This document shows, piece after piece, positions 9,780 to 21,807 of a stretch of 64,000 bases of DNA; position 1 is the first letter of the stretch, and each line of letters begins with the position of its first letter. Location: positions 10,726,001 through 10,790,000 of the forward strand of contig OZ020244.1 in assembly GCA_963971285.1 (NCBI GenBank). Reading direction: 5' to 3'. The position numbers and the translations under genes are program-made. The notes beneath the pieces were generated by a model. The model was not told where the DNA came from and ran no database searches. It saw only the letters and a list, made by a program, of their open reading frames with translations. The stretch comes from Astropecten irregularis (lineage: Eukaryota; Echinodermata; Asteroidea; Paxillosida; Astropectinidae).

Positions 9780-11739
9780 ATTTAATAGAATAGGATAAAG
9801 CATTACACCACATACGTATCATATCCGTTGTTATATTTGTAAACATGTACAGTGGTACAATCAGCCTTCGATAAAGGTCCTGCCAGTGGATACGCGTCAG
9901 CCCCTCCTAACACCAGTATTTTATAAATTTCAGGTCATTTTTGGCTGATGACTCAGTTTGCAGCAATTTATTACTCACATTGTAATTAAGTGTCAGTCCG
10001 CGAGAAGACCATGCAAAATCTTGAAAAATCGACAAGGTGAGGGGTCAGCGAATTAAGTTCAAATCTTGGCCATTGGATCCCCACCTGGTACCATATCACA
10101 TGATAGAGTAGTTCGATCTATAATCCCACAGTGACCGAGTACGGGGCATTTGTAATTTTCGGCTGAAAGTGTACTTTTTTACTAATTTGGGAGGGTCAAT
10201 TAAAGATGTTTTGGGGGTATAGTTACAACCGCGGCTCTGCCCTTAAACATCATCGTTTATTGTCGAGTTATACATCAAAAGAAAGAACGTGATCTGCTCC
10301 ACATGATGAAATAAAAATAAATGCTGTATAAGCATTTATTGCAGATATATAGGCGTTAGAAAAATAGGTATCAGCTTCATATGAAAAACAGTCATGTACA
10401 AAGTAAGCTGTATCTCAATTAGTGCAGGGCTGACGGTCACCAAATTTGGACAAAATGTAATTGATATACTATTGTACAAGGGCAAGAAATAAAAATTTTG
10501 TCAGCTCTTTTCAATTTTTTTTTTGGGGCGGTCAAATATATGCAAAATTCTTCAATTTGAGATAAACCTACACTGAACAGTTTGAGTGTTATATTGCATT
10601 TCATCATTTCACATTTTGGATTAGATTCTGTTTTGACCTTGCAAAATATTTTTTTAAAGTCTTTATGCATTGGGAAGGGTGGATCAACCCTTTGGTGACA
10701 CCCATAATTGATGTTGGAGGAAATTTAGGATCAGGCAGCGCACAGGTGCCGCGCCCACATTGTCAAAGTAATTATCCATTTTCTACCTGTCACCGACAGA
10801 GGGCGCTATAAAAAACTGGGGTAGTGTTCAATATGGCGGTCGGCATGGATATCATGTCGTCTGTGCAGCTGCAGTGCGATTTGAAGGATTTTGAGCATTG
10901 TAAAGCCATCAAGTGCGGTGTCTATCGGTATTATCTGCGTAATGTATGTTTCAGTAATCCTTCGTCACTCTACGAAAGATTATACTTAGGCATTTGCAGA
11001 AAAGTGGAAAGTGCCCGCCCTGCATGTTGCTGTAGAGTGGAAAGTTATTCTCCTGCGATGTGGATTGATAATGCATATTGAAAGCATATAAATAACACTT
11101 TTGTCAGCAGTGTTGGGTATAAATTTACAGGAGCATGTTTTTAGCACTGTTTAAGAGGAATTTAGCAGGTTTGGATGAAAAAAAAAACGGGTGAAAGCTT
11201 CAAGTTTGAAACACATTGCACATGGAAATAACCTCTATCACCCAGCATACATGTAGGTTCAGATTATTTTGTTGCAGGTGCAAAGATAGCGGGGGATGGG
11301 TTGGTGGAAGGGGGAGGGGGTTACATCACCAATATATATATGTGTGTGCACAATGCATTATATGTGTTATATGAAAATATGACCCAGGCAGAGGATCATA
11401 TATCCCCCGTCTGAGGACATGTCTATACCAATGTTTTGTTGGTCACCGACTCTCTGATGACGTGGAAAGAAATTATTTAAAAATATCCAGCAAAGTAACA
11501 GCATGAAAGGAACAGAAAATTCCCCAATTTGCATTTTTCAGTGTACTCTGCAGATATCTCAATGATTGCGATTCATCTCAAATTTGTTACTCAAGCTTTT
11601 CAGTCTTTAGGGTGGGTATTTAGGTTCCTTTAGGTTCTATCAGTGTAAATTTGTTTGGGGCAATTGCAGCTGGTAGGATTTCTTTCAAGCCCCCCCCCCC
11701 CCCCCCCCCCCACCTTGCAAAGCAATATAGTCTTTTATT
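9780..11739. other. Non-coding stretch
   Basis: No supported gene. A short ATG-started frame at 10834 (about 80 codons, beginning ATGGCGGTC) sits 20 bases after a TATAAAAA string and could be a first exon with a donor near 10951, but nothing confirms it. A poly(C) run of about 25 bases is at 11692-11716. Confidence 0.4.
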
Positions 11740-12049
11740 TTCAGAAAATAAAATGGCACACAAGGCACTTTCATAATTTAGTGGTGACAACATTGATTCC
11801 TTAGAAACTCTCTTCATTTATTGTTAAAAAATGAATATTACACAATCATCTTAAAACCATATGAATGTAGGTATATTGTTGCATACACAAAGAAAAAGAG
11901 AAAAACCTTCCTGTTGCATGTGTCACAACAATAGAGGGTTTGCAGAAATATTTTCAACATCATAAGTTCTCGAAAAGACGGGATATCAGGGAAGACCAGT
12001 GGCCGAACTCTCCCCAAAAGGGAAAAAATCATTTAAAAAAGGAAAAATA

Positions 12050-12347
12050 CATAAATCCCCGATATACCGTTCCCAGGTTGCAGCATATCTGCATGTATCA
12101 TTGAAACAATCCTTGGGGTATGGCGGTGTGTGCGTGATTCATGGCTTCTGACTGCCAAACGAACAAAGGTAATTGACTATCGGGGTCACCACCAACGTAG
12201 GGCTGGATGGCTCAGTTGGTAGAGCGCCTGTATGTTATTCAGGACTAGTTTGGCGGTTCGAATCTCGCTCCATCAGTAAAATTTTTCTTTGTTCACTTTT
12301 CAATGACTTTAAATTCAGTCAGTTTCCCTTGTGGTAATTTGATGATT
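12050..12347 (+). mobile_element. tRNA-derived SINE insertion with GAAAAATA target duplication
   Basis: A 298-bp block is present in the left arm of the inverted repeat and absent from the right arm. It is flanked by the 8-bp direct repeat GAAAAATA (12042-12049 and 12348-12355). It contains a tRNA-like part at 12201-12276 with an A box (TGGCTCAGTTGG) and B box (GGTTCGAATC), then a tail TTTTTCTTTGTTCACTTTTC that recurs at about 19547. About 150 bases precede the tRNA-like part, so it is a composite SINE. Relatives lie at 22432 (minus), 19515 and 62640. Confidence 0.75.
12201..12276 (+). promoter_or_regulatory. tRNA-like internal Pol III promoter of the SINE
   Basis: The D arm (GGCTCAGTTGGTAGAGC) and T arm (GGCGGTTCGAATC) are well formed. 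The acceptor stem has about two mismatches and the anticodon stem is weak, with a possible GTT anticodon. It reads as a SINE head, not a working tRNA gene. Confidence 0.7.
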
Positions 12348-12485
12348 GAAAAATAAATGCATTAAAATCAGGGATTGTCAATCTCACTGATTATGTAAAG
12401 CATGTAAATATCAAAACTTTTCTTTCCACCAATCCTACATGTACAGTATTCTTATTTACAGCTCAGTGTAATGAGTGATTCAAAT

Positions 12486-13049
12486 TTCAGAATTGTCGAA
12501 TCCCTGAGCCAGCACATGATTTTTTGACGAGCACTCACAAGCACTGAATATACAGTGCTCATCCACGTCGGTAAAGGGCAAGCCTAATTTGCATATTATT
12601 GTTCCTGTTTCTCCCATGAGGTTCATGTTGTTGTGGACATTTCTTTTCCGAAGCAGAAATCTTCACAGATTTATAAAAGATGGTGATGGTAGAAACATAA
12701 TTTTTTTATACAACTTTTCTGCCCGAAATGTTGTATTTATCCAGAAAAGAGTACAACCAGTGCCCACATTTTTGGGGGGATTTTTTAAAGATAAAAAAAC
12801 AGAGAAAAGACATAAGAAATACTGTGGTTTTCTCCAAAGTGGGCATCGTATGGGACTGAAATTTTCACAAATGACTGTTACTGCATCTTCCTTGATATTT
12901 TTGTCCATGAATCTGTATTATTTCTTTATCAAAAAGTACAGTATGATATTATCTTTAACAATGTGACATGTATGCAAACTGTTTAAAATGACAAGAATCG
13001 TTGCCAGTTAAGGGAAAATAATTGCATTTTTTGCACAGTTATAGAATAT
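12486..13049. other. Spacer between the inverted-repeat arms
   Basis: AT-rich. It contains open frames of 125 and 81 codons in opposite directions, but neither has recognisable motifs. Nothing else supported. Confidence 0.4.
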
Positions 13050-13490
13050 CATAAAATATGAATCACTCATTACATTCAGCTGTAAATGATAATACTGTTC
13101 ATGTAGAATGTGTGGAAAGAAATGTTTTGCTTTACATGCTTTAAATAATCAGTGAGATTGATAATCCCTGATTTGAACTAATTTTTTCATGTTGTTTTAT
13201 GATTTGTTCCCTTTTTTGAGAGTTCAGCCACTGGTCTCCCTGTTACCTTGTCTTTTCAAGAACTAATGATTTGGACATAATTTCTGCAAATCTTCTATTG
13301 TTGTGAGACATGCAACATGAAGGATTTCTCTTTATTTTTGTACGCAACAGTATACCTACAGTACTTTCATATGGCTTTAAGATGATTGTGCAATATTCAT
13401 GTTTTTTTTTACAATAAATGAGTTTCAAAGGAATCAATTTTGTTTAATACCTCTAAATTATCAAAGTGCCTTGTGTGTCATTTTTATACC
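13050..13490. repeat. Right arm of the large inverted repeat
   Basis: Uninterrupted counterpart of 11740-12485, in reverse. It serves as the empty-site reference that defines the SINE insertion in the left arm. Confidence 0.75.
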
Positions 13491-15055
13491 GAAAACTGCT
13501 GACAAAAATTTTATTGATGCATTCAATAGACCACTATGAGGACCTTCTTTCATCAAAGTTTCATTGTTCAAAGACCTGCACTAATGACGCTACAGCTACT
13601 CAAAGATAGCGATATCTATGACGCAAATTTTGGGGTACCCCTAAGAAAAAGATATGAAATTACATCTGAAAAACATTTTTTTTTCTTTATTTTGGTATCC
13701 ATGTTTAGGGTAGGATACAACCTTGAAACCCTGAAAATATCAATTCTCTACTACTTTCCATTGTGATATAGCAAGTGTTTGAAAACGTGTACCCCTAAAA
13801 TCATGAAAATCGTGAATTTTTGACCAAAAAAGTACTTTTTGGCAATTTTTTCCGATAGGAAGGTCCGATTGGGCTAAAAGTTTATACAACGTCAAGGCTC
13901 CACATAACCCCCCTACCCACCAAATTTCAGCAAAATCCGTTGACCCCCACCTTATCACTTTCTGCATGGTCCTCTCGTGGACACGCTCTTAATAACGATA
14001 TCATGCTAACAATATATGATTCAACCTGTTGACAAATCTCCATGCTGATATATTGATAAATAGAAAAGGGGTTCTGGTTCCCAAGGAAATGTTCATAATG
14101 TTCTGACTCAATTTGGATTATCATCCAAAAACAGATGTGAAGTTCCAGTTTAGACATTTTGATACCAATTATCAGGAAAGGACAATGTAACAACATACTA
14201 TGAAAATTATGTCATTAATTTATGCACTTACATTCATTACTTCAGAACGAAAGTCTATCTAGTTTATCACAATTAATGCTATTTATTTTGCGCATGTTCG
14301 CCTCTTCATTTGTTTATGTGTTTTCATTATATTTTGGCTGTTGGTTCCCTACATGAGTGTGCATGAAAATCCGACATTTTGCAAAGCCGTTCAAAAGAAA
14401 ACCAAATGCTGGTTTGAAACCAAAATAAGACTTGCCATTCATTATTTGTCAGTATATTCTCTGTATGAAGGCAATTAAATAACCTGGCTAAAATAAGCAC
14501 TGCAGCCGCCCTTTAAGTGAGATAAAAGAAATGTTTTTACATGACAATAGAGGCTAGGTGTTATTATTATTAATACAAATCGCGTTTTAAATTAAGCATT
14601 TCCCTATACATTTTACTAGATGGTGTTAGGCCTACTGAGTTCATTTCTATTCTGGGTAAAATTGCGAATAGGCCTAATGGTAAACGTTTAATTATATTTT
14701 TCGACTTAGTTTATTAATGTGACCACTATATCAAGAGTATCCAAAATCGAGTATCAAGTATTAACAAAACACCATTGTTTCTTTTAATATAATTTCATTG
14801 CATTGATTTACACTACGGATGTTGGCATGCTTGTGATCTTGTCAATGACTACAATTTATGTGAGTTTGTGCATGGAGGAATTCCTCCAGAGAATTAAGTT
14901 TGTGAGTGTTTTATGCAAAGATTGACAAAAGAATACATGTATTATTTGTTCACATCATTTATGAACTTCTTGTCGAGGAATGTGGTGAATTTATTTCACG
15001 TACGGTAATGCTTATAAAAAGGGCATGTACGATGGTCTCATAAAGGTGACAGAGC
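13491..15055. other. Non-coding stretch
   Basis: AT-rich with scattered short frames that lack motifs. From about 15010 it joins a dispersed repeat family also seen at 33.89-34.09 kb. Confidence 0.4.
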
Positions 15056-15060
15056 AGCTG

Positions 15061-15570
15061 TAGTCGTCAGTCAGTCAGTCAGTCAGATTGTCGATCTGTC
15101 CTTTCGTCAGCTAGCCTCGCTTCCAATTTTGTCACTTTGTCGCTCCCCCGTTTCGTCGCTTCGTTACGTGTCTGTGTGACTCCATCCCTTGAATTTGTCA
15201 TAACAGACATTGTTCTGTTCGTTCGACTCGTCAGTTCGTCAGGGGACAGAGCATCCGTTCGTCACGTTCTCGAGTCATTCTAAACCATTAGTTCCTTGGA
15301 CTGTCGGACCTCAATCAAGGTCAAGTATTTCAAAGTCAGAATTTATTGTTGTTTGATAAATTGGTTTGATTGTCATTGTTATGTTTGTGTATTATTCCCA
15401 TGTGCTTTGGTGTGTCTGGCCATGAGGGGCCACCTTAACATCCAATAAATGTACATAGTTAGTAACAAATGTGGGTTTTTAGCAATTCTTTCATTCCTGG
15501 CTGTTCCTTGTTCAATTCGCTGTGCAGTTGTGTCATAGTATGGGCAAAACAGGCTCATATACGTCGTTAC
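15061..15570 (+). mobile_element. Solo-LTR-like insertion with AGCTG flanking duplication
   Basis: About 510 bp is inserted into a dispersed repeat. AGCTG stands on both sides (15056-15060 and 15571-15575), and the related repeat at about 33915-33960 reads straight through the site. The ends read TGTAGTCG...CGTTACA when one base is borrowed from each flank, similar to the other LTRs here. It contains a (TCAG)n run at 15067 and a CAATAAATG polyadenylation-like signal near 15442. No internal ORF, hence a solo LTR. Confidence 0.6.
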
Positions 15571-15571
15571 A

Positions 15572-16149
15572 GCTGCTCATAATTTGATTTGTCATGCAAT
15601 AAAAACAAATCTGTGAAATGTTCTGCTCAATTGATCACTGGAAACTGAAGACAACAACGAAAAATGGTTGCAATAATAACGCAAAATACTGAGCTGGCTG
15701 TCTCAGTTTTTATCTTGCTAAGGATAAAATGTTGAAGTTAGTGTGCCTAGTCAAATATTTTCTGACATGGCTTCTTACAGTAAACTACCTCTTATGTTGA
15801 CCAGTTGACCATTATTAATATTAGTATGGTTACATTTGTGGAAAGAGGGCAGAGCCGCGATTTTCTTTTAAGGAAATAACTAGGGTCTGAAAAATATTCC
15901 TTGTGGGTCAATCACTTTCTAAACTAAAGGCATCAAAACACTAAAAATATTAACTGACTATAGATACTCAGTAGCACTCATATGCACTCACTCACACAGT
16001 ACAGTACAGTTGAAGCCGCCGCTGACAAATCGATCCAAAGCATGCACGCTGAAACAGTATGTGTATACTATACTGTATACATTGTATATAATGACCATGG
16101 CTACTGTGTAATGCCTTGTTGACGCGATGCACGTGCCAGCACTTTGGTC
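15572..16149. other. Dispersed repeat remainder and non-coding sequence
   Basis: 15572-15720 resembles 33930-34060 (ATAATTTGATTTGTCATGCAATAAAA and a later AGTTTTTATCT word). No gene is seen in the rest. Confidence 0.45.
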
Positions 16150-18560
16150 TTCATTCAAGTCGCAAAAATCCAATAAACTGACGACCTGACGCGTCCACGG
16201 TGCAGAAAAAAAATCGCGGCCGGGTTGTTGTCAGCGCGGCGGGCAGTGTGACTAAAAGGGCAAAACGACGAAAGTTGACTAGATGACCAATGGTAGGGAG
16301 TGCAGTCCTATGAGAGACCTCCAAGTTGGTGATGTAATCATACCATCGGAAGCCGAGGATGGTTCTTTGGCATCGTTGATGGAAGGCCTCTAGTCTTCTC
16401 AGTTGAAATTGGAGGAGTTTCCACGTGTCTGATCCATAAAGAAGGACAGGGATAATGCACGTCCTGTATATTGCCAGTTTGGTGGTGTCTTTAGCTTCTT
16501 CAGCTTCCATACTTTGTGTAGGCTGATTAGGCGAGACCTATAGCATCCTTAAAGTGTCGGGCTCACTATATCCGGTATTTGATCTTGCTGCCAAATTAGA
16601 TGAACTCGTAAACAGTTTCCACGATTTGTCCATCCAGGCTGGTGTTCCTATGGTGGTTGTTTCCGGCCATGTTCTGGATTTTGGTCTTTTGCCAGGAAAT
16701 CTTGAGCCCAAGATGGGATGCCTCTTGTTGAAACAGGTCGAGTGTGTTTCTCACACTGCTGCTTGAGTGGCCGACTAAGGCAACATCATCTGCGTAGGTC
16801 AGGTCGGAGAATTGAAATTGACCGATGGAGATGCCTACATTTGCTGTGACACGGTCCAGGATCCAGTCCATGGGACAGCAGAAGAGGGATGGGGCCAAGA
16901 TACATCCCTGCCTTACACCGGATCCTGTGAAGAAGCTTTGGGGGCTGCTGTTTCCTTGGCGGACCTTGGTAGTGGTGTCGGTGTGGAGATCTTTAATGGG
17001 GTTCAGGAGATGTTCAGGAATCCAAATGCGTTGAAGAGCATTCCACAGAGCATGCTTTCTTCAGGTCGACGTAAGCCACGGAGAGGGGCTGGGTGAATTC
17101 TCGATGCAGTTTGCAAACGGAGAGTGAGAATAGCGTCAACTGTAGAGCGCCCAGCAGTGAAGCCAGACTGCTCTTGTCGTATATGTTTTGAGAGAAGTGG
17201 GTTTAGACGTGCAAGTAGTACATGGCAGAAAGCCTTACCAGAAACAAAGAGAAGGGTGATGGGTCTATAGCTACTGCATTCTGCACGTGAACCTTTCCCT
17301 TTGTACAGGCTGATGATGGTGCCTTCTTCCCATTTTATGGGGACTCTGCCAGACTGCCATACTTTGATGAAGAGCTTGTGGAGAACAGAGCTTATAGCGT
17401 CGATGACACATTTAAGTGATCCGGGGGGATATGGTCTAATCCACCTGCTTTACCATTTATCAGCCTTTTAATGGCTGCCTTGACCTCTTTCAGAGTGGGA
17501 GCGTCTGAAGAGACATCGGGGTCAGGAGGGTTATTAGCGAGAAGGTCCAGCTCTGGACTGGGCGGGGCTCCTGGGTGATTGAGGGCAGATTCATAGTGCT
17601 CCATCAACCTGTCGAGTGTCTCTTGGTCGGATGAAAAGGGTGAACCATCGGTTTTCTTGATGGTTGTTCTCACACAGTTGTTAGTTTTTTTAGGCAAAGT
17701 TCCGGGATGAATTGTAGGCAGACTTGAGGCTGTTATGTGTGAAGTCATTTTCGATCCTTTGGGAGAGACTGTTGAGAAATCTTTCCCTGTCCTGCTTTGC
17801 TTTTGCCCTGAAAATTCCATGCAGGCGTCTGTGTTCTACGTGATCGTTGTTCATTCTTGCTACTTATTTTTCTACCATGACTTTGAGTGTTGTGTCTGAT
17901 AACCATGGGCGGCGATTGATGCGTCGAAGATTTCCAATGATTGAGGTTGCAGTTTCTTGGATGGTTGAGCTGATGGTGGACCAAGCTGACTCGACTTCCT
18001 CAGCTCCGGGAGGTCACCTAGGGCCTGGAACTTGTTGTGTATTGAAACTGAGTACCTTGCTGCAAGACCTTTGTACATCGTACAAGGGGGTGGAGGGTTT
18101 CTTGGAGTGGTAGTGGGGAGTGATTGCACTGCTTGCAATGAGCAAGCGGTGGTCTGTGTTTGCTGGTGCTTCAGCTCCCCTGTGGACTCTGTATGATTTA
18201 ACAATGTTACGGTTTTGGGTCTAAAGGATATGGTCTAATTCTTTCCGTGTTTGACCATCATTACAGATCCAGGTCATCCTATTAATGATCGAGACATTCC
18301 CTGCGGCACAGAAGGAGAGCAGCCTGATTGAGTTGTCATTGGTGGAACCGGATCCGAACGACCCGAGAATAGATTCAAAGCCACTTCTTGAGCAGCTTGG
18401 CGAGGAGTTCAAATCACCGAGGATGATTAATTCATCGTGTGGAGAGACATCATGGTGACATCTTCGATACGTTGACTGTTGTTGTTGGTAAGTATGGCTA
18501 TAACTGGGGCCCTGACAGGTCCTACTGCTCCGGGCCAGAGCAGACCTCGGCAACTAAGGG
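16150..18560 (-). pseudogene. Decayed LINE (RTE/CR1-like) with endonuclease and reverse transcriptase
   Basis: Reading on the minus strand: an APE-type endonuclease end at 18553-18221 (LIILGDLNSSP and later RKELDHIL), a linker at 18204-17745, an RT N-terminal part at 17820-17392 (LKEVKAAIKRLINGKAGGLDHIPPDHL), the RT palm at 16898-16596 (LTYADDVALVGHS), and the C-terminal block at 16510-16151 (YRTCIIPVLLYGSDTW and LEAFHQRCQRTILGFRWYD). These pieces lie in different frames with stops between them, so the copy is dead. The C-terminal block is typical of RTE/BovB-type or related LINEs. The endonuclease would nick the target and the RT would prime from it. Confidence 0.8.
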
Positions 18561-20471
18561 GTAACTCCACATTCCCCTAAGCTCCTGAACGCCAGAACAG
18601 GAGTCTTACCACCGGATGCAGTTTTTAATGTCATGTTTTTAATGTCATACCCAGGACAAGTTTCATTCAAAAGTACAAATTCATACCACAATTACACTTA
18701 AAATTTAAATTATCAGTTAATAAATCATTAATTCATAAGTTAGAATTAACATCTAACACACTCACAAATTAGATAAAAAGGTTTTAAGTTTAGACTAATT
18801 ATATGGATCGTTAACTTGTCCAATTTATTTTACATTTTATCAGGCATTTTTTTTGCTTTTATACACAGTATATACTGTTATTAAAGAAGTTGTTTACATT
18901 GTAGTCTATTGAGTTGATGATATATCATGAGAACTTAACATTTTAATAGGGCCCACAGATTGTGCACGTGCATGTCATCAGAGTACGTCATCAGAACAGG
19001 TGACAAGGTTGTTTTTTTGATTTCTGAAATTTTTTTGTCTGTGATAATTTACGTCTCTTTTGTCTGACAAAAATGTATTGGTGCAGAAATATGTTCTGAT
19101 GCATATTTAATAGGCATGCAAGAGCTATAAAATTTCATATTATTATAAAAATGTTTGAAGAGATGTACATACAATTGGCAAAACAATTTTTATTCACTTT
19201 TACTGTCTTTGCATATATAATGGACTGGTCACGATCGCGATGCCAACCGTGGATACTCTTGAGGGTAATGAACATCATTGTTTTAATGTAAACTATTTGG
19301 ATGGTTCCGATTTGACAACGGTTCGATTGTTCCCATCCTGTTGGCTTTTTATACTGGTTTAATATTTACAGATATTCCAGGAATTTACTTGCTTTCATGC
19401 AAGGTTGCAAACCTTATTTAAATACTGTGTACATTACTCTTAGTTTAATAACACTAATGGTATGATATCGGATTAGTAAGATTGTAAAACAGAAATGTTT
19501 GCAGATTTACATATCATTGAGATGACGGTTTCAAACCCACTCCAGTCAATTTTTCTTTGTTCACTTTTCAGTGACTTTAAAATTTTCAGTTTCCCTTGTG
19601 GTCAGTTTCCCATTTCTTCATTGTTTGGAAAAGAGTAAAACAATTATCCACTTCTCATAGGATCAAAAACATTCTTTAAAACTGTGATACTTGATTGGTA
19701 TAATATGGTCACAGAACAGCACCCACTCTGTGCTGTGCAATCCAGCATGTACCGGTACATGCATGTACATGAAATAATTGGGCCTATGAAAATTTGCGCT
19801 CTCAATAGCGAAAAACCAACTCTTTTCTTATAAAACATATAAGAATTTTTTTGCTGAGACGTTAATTAGTTCTACACTTTACTAAACAAATATAGCATTT
19901 CAGGCAGAAATACTTAACCAGGGGGTTTTCTATATCATGAATTAATTATAACCAGAATTAATTAATACCAGAATTAATTCCGTGGATGTAGGTGCTACCG
20001 TGGATGCACAACAAGTAAGTTATGTTGTTTTCTTGTAAAAAATAAATAGCATTATGAACAATATTTTGTTAAAAGCACTTCATGTACTAATAATATAAAG
20101 GTGCACATTAATTTCTACAACTTAAATAGCATCACTATATTCATATGCAGAAAAGCAAAAAGTATTATTTAAAGTAACTGGAAGCATCTCTTTTTGACTT
20201 GTATGAACAAGGCAAAGTTTTTACTTTCAAATTTTCCATTGACTAAGTGAACGCTTACTGTTTATTTTGTCTTCACAAAAGATACTGTACATATATAGAC
20301 TGCAATCAGATACATGTATAACGAATTATCACTTTAATCATTCTTGGTGTTTTGGCCAGCAAGATTCTGTATTATGTTACTTACTTGCCCGGTGACAAAA
20401 CCACTTGGAATGATCAACATTTCTGTTGCGTGTATGGGTTTTAATTTATGCATTTTGTCTTAATGTTATCT
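18561..20471. other. Mostly non-coding AT-rich stretch
   Basis: No supported gene. It contains the SINE tail fragment at about 19515-19620 listed separately. The TTAATTAATACCAGAATTAA text near 19940-19980 is a small imperfect tandem. Confidence 0.4.
19515..19620 (+). mobile_element. SINE fragment (B box and tail)
   Basis: GGTTTCAAACCCACTCCAGTCA is a degraded B-box end. It is followed by TTTTTCTTTGTTCACTTTTC and GTTTCCCTTGTGG, matching the tail of the SINE at 12050-12347. Confidence 0.65.
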
Positions 20472-21039
20472 AGCACCTGAGACGCTTCGACATGAATGGA
20501 CTGATGGAGAATTAAGAAAAATAATAGAGTGCATGACCAGGTATGACAAAGAAATTAAACACACGAAACACAAAAGGCCAATCTGGAAGAGGGTTGCCCT
20601 GGAATTGGGAATATCTGCAGATAAGTGTAAAGATAAGATTTAAGCATTAAAGAAGGGTTACAGAAATTACCCACAAAACTGCATGAAGACGGGGAGTTCT
20701 CCAAGTAATTATAAGTGGGCCGAAGAGAAGAATGCAGTTATGCATGCTGATCCAACTGTTAAGCGACGATACGCATGTGACCGTCAGCTCAATGAGACGC
20801 TTACCATATCATCTGATGAAAACTGCACTGACACAGATGTAGAATTACCCAAGGCAAAGGAAACAATGTCACGGGGTATTCTGGATAAGCTTCTGACTTA
20901 AATGACAAACTACATGAAAGAACGAGACAATAATATGTTGTCCTTCATGAAAACTATGCACAGTGAAAATAAACAAATCCTAAAAAAACTAATTAAATTA
21001 TTCCATACGCAGGTTGAGCAAAAAAGGGTATTGTGCTAA
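20472..21039 (+). pseudogene. Myb/SANT-like DNA-binding protein, two in-frame stops
   Basis: After an acceptor-like TATCTAG, one frame reads EWTDGELRKIIECM...RPIWKRVALELG...ADKCKDKI, a Myb/SANT-like trihelical fold with the expected spaced aromatics. A TAA at 20641-20643 interrupts it. The frame continues with KKGYRNY and an acidic stretch to a second TAA at 20899-20901, and then to a coiled-coil-like tail (MTNYMKERDNNMLSFMKTM) ending at 21037-21039. Such proteins accompany PIF/Harbinger transposases or act as host DNA-binding factors. No transposase is adjacent; a Harbinger fragment lies at 33.0-33.3 kb. Confidence 0.6.
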
Positions 21040-21094
21040 CTGTTACTCAGTCAATAAAAATTAATTCTCACAACCTAGCTATATTCACCAAACG

Positions 21095-21780
21095 AAAGGT
21101 ATCTCATGTAGCACGGAATTCAATGATAAGTTATCTCAAGAACACGAAATTCAATGATAAATTATCTCAGTAGCAGGGAATTCAATGATAAGGTATCTCA
21201 GTAGCACGGAATTCAATGATAAGGTATCTCAGTAGCACGGAATTCAATGATAAGTTATCTCAGTAGCACGGAATTCAATGATAAGGTATCTCAGTAGCAC
21301 GGAATTCAATGATAAGTTATCTCAGTAACAGGGAATTGAATGATAAGGTATCTCAGTAGCACGGAATTCAATGATGAGTTATCTCAGTAGCACGGAATTC
21401 AATGATAAGGTATCTCAGTACTCACTATATTCAATTATAATGTATCTCAGTAGCACGGAATTCAATGATAGGTTATCTCAAGAACACGGAATTCAATGAT
21501 AAGTTATCTCAGTAGCACGGAATTCAATGATAAGATATCTCAGTAGCACGGAGTTCAATGATAAGGTATCTCAGTAGCACGGAATTCAATGATAAGGTAT
21601 CTCAGTACTCACTATATTCAATGATAAGGTATCTCAGTAGCACGGAATTCAATGATAAGGTATCTCAGTAGCACGTAATTCAATGATAAGGTATCTCAGT
21701 AGCACGGAATTTAATGATAAGGTATCTCAGTAGCACGGAATTCAATGATAAGGTACCGATATCTCAGTAATACGGAATTC
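21095..21780 (+). repeat. 31-bp minisatellite
   Basis: About 22 copies of a unit like GCACGGAATTCAATGATAAG plus GTATCTCAGTA. Most copies differ by one or two bases. A variant spacer ACTCACTATATTCAAT recurs at about 21421 and 21607, and a variant AGAACACGGAATTC at about 21140 and 21481, suggesting segmental amplification. An inverted relative (CATTGAATTCTGTGTTTCTGAGA) lies at about 21785-21807. Confidence 0.9.
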
Positions 21781-21807
21781 AAGATCATTGAATTCTGTGT
21801 TTCTGAG

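Larger units (their letters stand above)
11740..12485. repeat. Left arm of a large inverted repeat
   Basis: Reverse complement of 13050-13490 once the 298-bp SINE at 12050-12347 is removed. Shared blocks include GGCACACAAGGCACTTT/ACACACAAGGCACTTTG, ACACAATCATCTTAAA, AGACCAGTGGC and GTAATGAGTGATTCA. The similarity was read by eye and looks near 80 percent. Confidence 0.75.

Noticed and set aside
10801..11081. A host gene promoter and first exon (TATAAAAA and ATGGCGGTC)
   Set aside because: The TATA-like string is only about 20 bases from the ATG, no downstream exon was found and the peptide is unknown.
12201..12276. A functional tRNA gene
   Set aside because: Acceptor and anticodon stems are mismatched, and the segment is part of a target-duplicated SINE with related copies.
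16554..17096. Plus-strand genes opposite the LINE
   Set aside because: Antisense shadows of the RT, which is clearly coding on the minus strand.
21095..21780. A CRISPR array
   Set aside because: Contiguous 31-bp units without unique spacers, in a eukaryotic context: a minisatellite.
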